Assembly (NCBI GenBank): GCA_040387515.1
Contig: JAZKDP010000002.1
Coordinates: 1-64,000 of the forward strand
Reading direction: 5' to 3'
DNA: 64,000 nt
Source of the DNA: Methylotenera_A sp040387515
GTDB lineage: Bacteria; Pseudomonadota; Gammaproteobacteria; Burkholderiales; Methylophilaceae
Shown: one piece after another, positions 62,698 to 64,000 of the stretch
Layout of the letters: every line of letters starts with the position of its first letter
Position numbering within the stretch: position 1 is the stretch's first letter
The notes under the pieces: model-generated
Databases searched by the model: none
What the model was told of the DNA's origin: nothing
The model's input: only the letters and a program-made list of their open reading frames with translations
Made by a program: the position numbers and the translations under genes

Positions 62698-63104
62698 GTA
62701 CCGCTCGGCTTAAGTGACCAGCATCCAGTATTAAATGAGGAAGACTTAACATTATTTTGATTAATGCTGTAAGTGTATGCTGACATAACACCACTGCCTG
62801 TTGCTGTTAAAGTATAGGCTGTGGAAGTGGGGGCGGGAGTACATCCAAATGCAAAAAAAGTAGTATCGGCTCCAGTAGTCGCCGTACATGGACCAAGTTC
62901 ATAAGTGCGGTTGTCCTGATAATACTGTTCCATCTTAATGCGCATATCTGCTAGCACGCCCGTTGCTCCAGAGGCTCTTGCACGCCTCACATACTCTTGA
63001 TAGCTAGGTATAGCAATCGATGCCAAGATACCAATAATCGCCACAACAATCATTAACTCAATCAGCGTGAAGCCTTTTTGCATCCGTTTTACAATGTTCA
63101 TCAT
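62691..63104 (-). CDS. pilE: Type IV pilin PilE-like minor pilin
   Basis: A 137-residue type IV pilin: leader MQKG, then FTLIELMIVVAIIGILASIA with Glu5, followed by a short globular domain with cysteines at both ends (CTATTGADTTFFAFGC; GCWSLKPSGTC), forming likely disulphide loops. Its place at the head of the minor pilin operon makes it a PilE-type minor pilin rather than the major pilin, which is not in the window. It reads away from lptM across a 203-base gap in which I find no sigma-54 (GG-N10-GC) promoter. Confidence 0.9.
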   Translation of the reverse strand: MMNIVKRMQKGFTLIELMIVVAIIGILASIAIPSYQEYVRRARASGATGVLADMRIKMEQYYQDNRTYELGPCTATTGADTTFFAFGCTPAPTSTAYTLTATGSGVMSAYTYSINQNNVKSSSFNTGCWSLKPSGTC

Positions 63105-63307
63105 TAATACCCTTTTTCGCTTAATTGAATCATGCCAAAGTCAAAATGACTATGCGAGCAGTATCCGATAATCGGTAAAATTGGCAGCACAAACGGCAAT
63201 TGAATGACTTTACCAACACTAACTAGCTAAACCGCAACCTGCTTGTATATTCACATTAATGCTAAAATGCGTTTTTATGTATTTGCGCTAAGTAATGGGG
63301 AGCTTTG

Positions 63308-63511
63308 ATGCTTAAATCTAATGTTAATTTTGCCTTGTATGTTTTGTTATGCGCAATTTGTAGCGCGTTAATGGCTTGCGGTACTAAAGGGCCGTTGTAT
63401 ATTCCTGAGCAACGTTATCCGCAAGAAGTTGAACAACCCGCTTCGCAAGATGCGCCTGCGCCGGATAATAAAAAAGCACCTCTACCTCCACCAACTGTTA
63501 AAGACTACTAA
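63308..63511 (+). CDS. lptM: Small lipoprotein LptM (YifL-like)
   Basis: A 67-residue lipoprotein with signal ending ALMAC (lipidated Cys24), then GTKGPLYIPE, the hallmark of LptM, and a Pro/Ala/Gln-rich tail. In E. coli LptM binds and promotes maturation of the LPS translocon LptD/LptE. GGGGAG lies about seven bases before the ATG; a TTG three bases earlier is in frame but less likely. It precedes lysA by six bases, a common neighbourhood. Confidence 0.9.
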   Translation: MLKSNVNFALYVLLCAICSALMACGTKGPLYIPEQRYPQEVEQPASQDAPAPDNKKAPLPPPTVKDY

Positions 63512-63517
63512 TTAATT

Positions 63518-64000
63518 GTGAAAATATTTGATTTTAAAAATGGCAATTTACATGCCGAAAATGTTGCCCTAAGCCAAATTGCAAAGCAGTTCGATACACC
63601 TTGCTATGTGTATTCAAAATCTGCCTTAACACAAGCTTTTAAAAAATTTAAGGCTGGTTTGGTTGGCACCAATCATCTAGTGTGTTTTGCCGTAAAAGCT
63701 AACCCCAATATTGCCATTTTGAATTTATTCGCAAAATTGGGCGCAGGTTTTGATATTGTTTCTGGCGGTGAATTAGCACGTGTTTTAGCTGCAGGTGGCG
63801 ACCCGCAAAAAATTGTTTTTTCTGGTGTGGGTAAAAGCGCAAATGAGATGCACGCGGCGTTAAACGCAGGAATTTTTTGTTTTAATGTGGAATCAGCCAG
63901 CGAATTAACGCGGCTAAACCAAGTAGCTGGCGAAATGGGCAAAATCGCGCCAGTTTCGTTGCGAGTTAACCCGAATGTAGACGCGAAAACGCACCCATAT
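63518..64000 (+). CDS. lysA: Diaminopimelate decarboxylase (N-terminal part, runs off the window)
   Basis: The first 161 codons of LysA, open to the last base. It decarboxylates meso-diaminopimelate to lysine with PLP. The start is GTG 63518 (MKIFDFKNGNLHAENVALS). The PLP lysine is Lys60 in CFAVKANPN; FDIVSGGEL, KIVFSGVGKS and FNVESASEL match the alanine-racemase-fold barrel. It follows lptM by six bases and is probably translated from the same mRNA. Confidence 0.95.
   Translation, partial: MKIFDFKNGNLHAENVALSQIAKQFDTPCYVYSKSALTQAFKKFKAGLVGTNHLVCFAVKANPNIAILNLFAKLGAGFDIVSGGELARVLAAGGDPQKIVFSGVGKSANEMHAALNAGIFCFNVESASELTRLNQVAGEMGKIAPVSLRVNPNVDAKTHPY

Noticed and set aside
63105..63250. Sigma-54 promoter for the pilE operon
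   Set aside because: A TTTGGCATG sequence is present, but the GG-N10-GC spacing rule is not met.
1..64000. CRISPR arrays, insertion sequences, tRNA/rRNA genes or prophage modules
   Set aside because: None found: no regularly spaced repeats, no transposase or integrase genes, and no cloverleaf or rRNA-like sequence noticed.

Overview
The window is a gene-dense, roughly 42 % GC stretch of a betaproteobacterial chromosome. Protein style and gene neighbourhoods point to Methylophilaceae (Methylotenera/Methylophilus-like). This is inference: no methanol dehydrogenase or other methylotrophy marker lies here. I see no tRNA, rRNA, CRISPR array, insertion sequence or prophage. Almost everything is core housekeeping DNA. 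The unusual material is a few accessory insertions and some structured intergenic DNA.

Layout. 1-3604: nitrogen control, with the glnA 3' end, a DUF4124 protein and ntrB-ntrC. 3637-5976 (minus): hemA-prfA. 6242-14917: rpe-gph-trpE, then a membrane GGDEF/EAL protein, then trpG-trpD, a DUF3465 protein and trpC; hemB follows. 15962-19987 (minus): mrcA (PBP1A), an uncharacterised conserved protein and a frameshifted AAA ATPase. 20285-28134: pilMNOPQ-aroK-aroB-dgt. 28518-33701: a major porin, prmC, metX-metW and a convergent DUF481 protein. 33944-37537: an AmpG-like transporter, xth divergent from pyrE, and a second DUF4124 protein. 37627-40931 (minus): gatCAB, divergent from mreBCD-mrdA-rodA-rlpA-dacA-ybeD-lipB-lipA (41137-51095). 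Then gshA-gshB-apbE (to 54521). 54910-63104 (minus): the minor pilin operon pilE-fimT-pilV-pilW-pilX-pilY1. lptM and the start of lysA close the window.

How the genes work together. Two halves of the type IV pilus machine are present: the alignment and secretin complex (PilMNOPQ) and the minor pilin/PilY1 priming set. A complete rod-shape and septal wall set (MreBCD, PBP2, RodA, RlpA, PBP5-like, PBP1A, AmpG-like recycling) sits around them. Tryptophan synthesis from chorismate to indole-glycerol phosphate (except trpF), early haem synthesis, lipoate and glutathione synthesis complete the metabolic content.

Most interesting signals: (i) a MASE1-PAS-GGDEF-EAL protein and a DUF3465 protein inside the trp operon; (ii) a 9-bp perfect inverted repeat just before trpE; (iii) a perfect -10 box placing the metX transcription start on its ATG (predicted leaderless mRNA); (iv) a two-module, Cys-rich insertion splitting the PilY1 von Willebrand domain; (v) an AAA ATPase gene with two frameshifts; (vi) structured intergenic regions before the porin and mreB, and a possible small RNA after apbE. 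I did not find a convincing wholly new multi-gene system.
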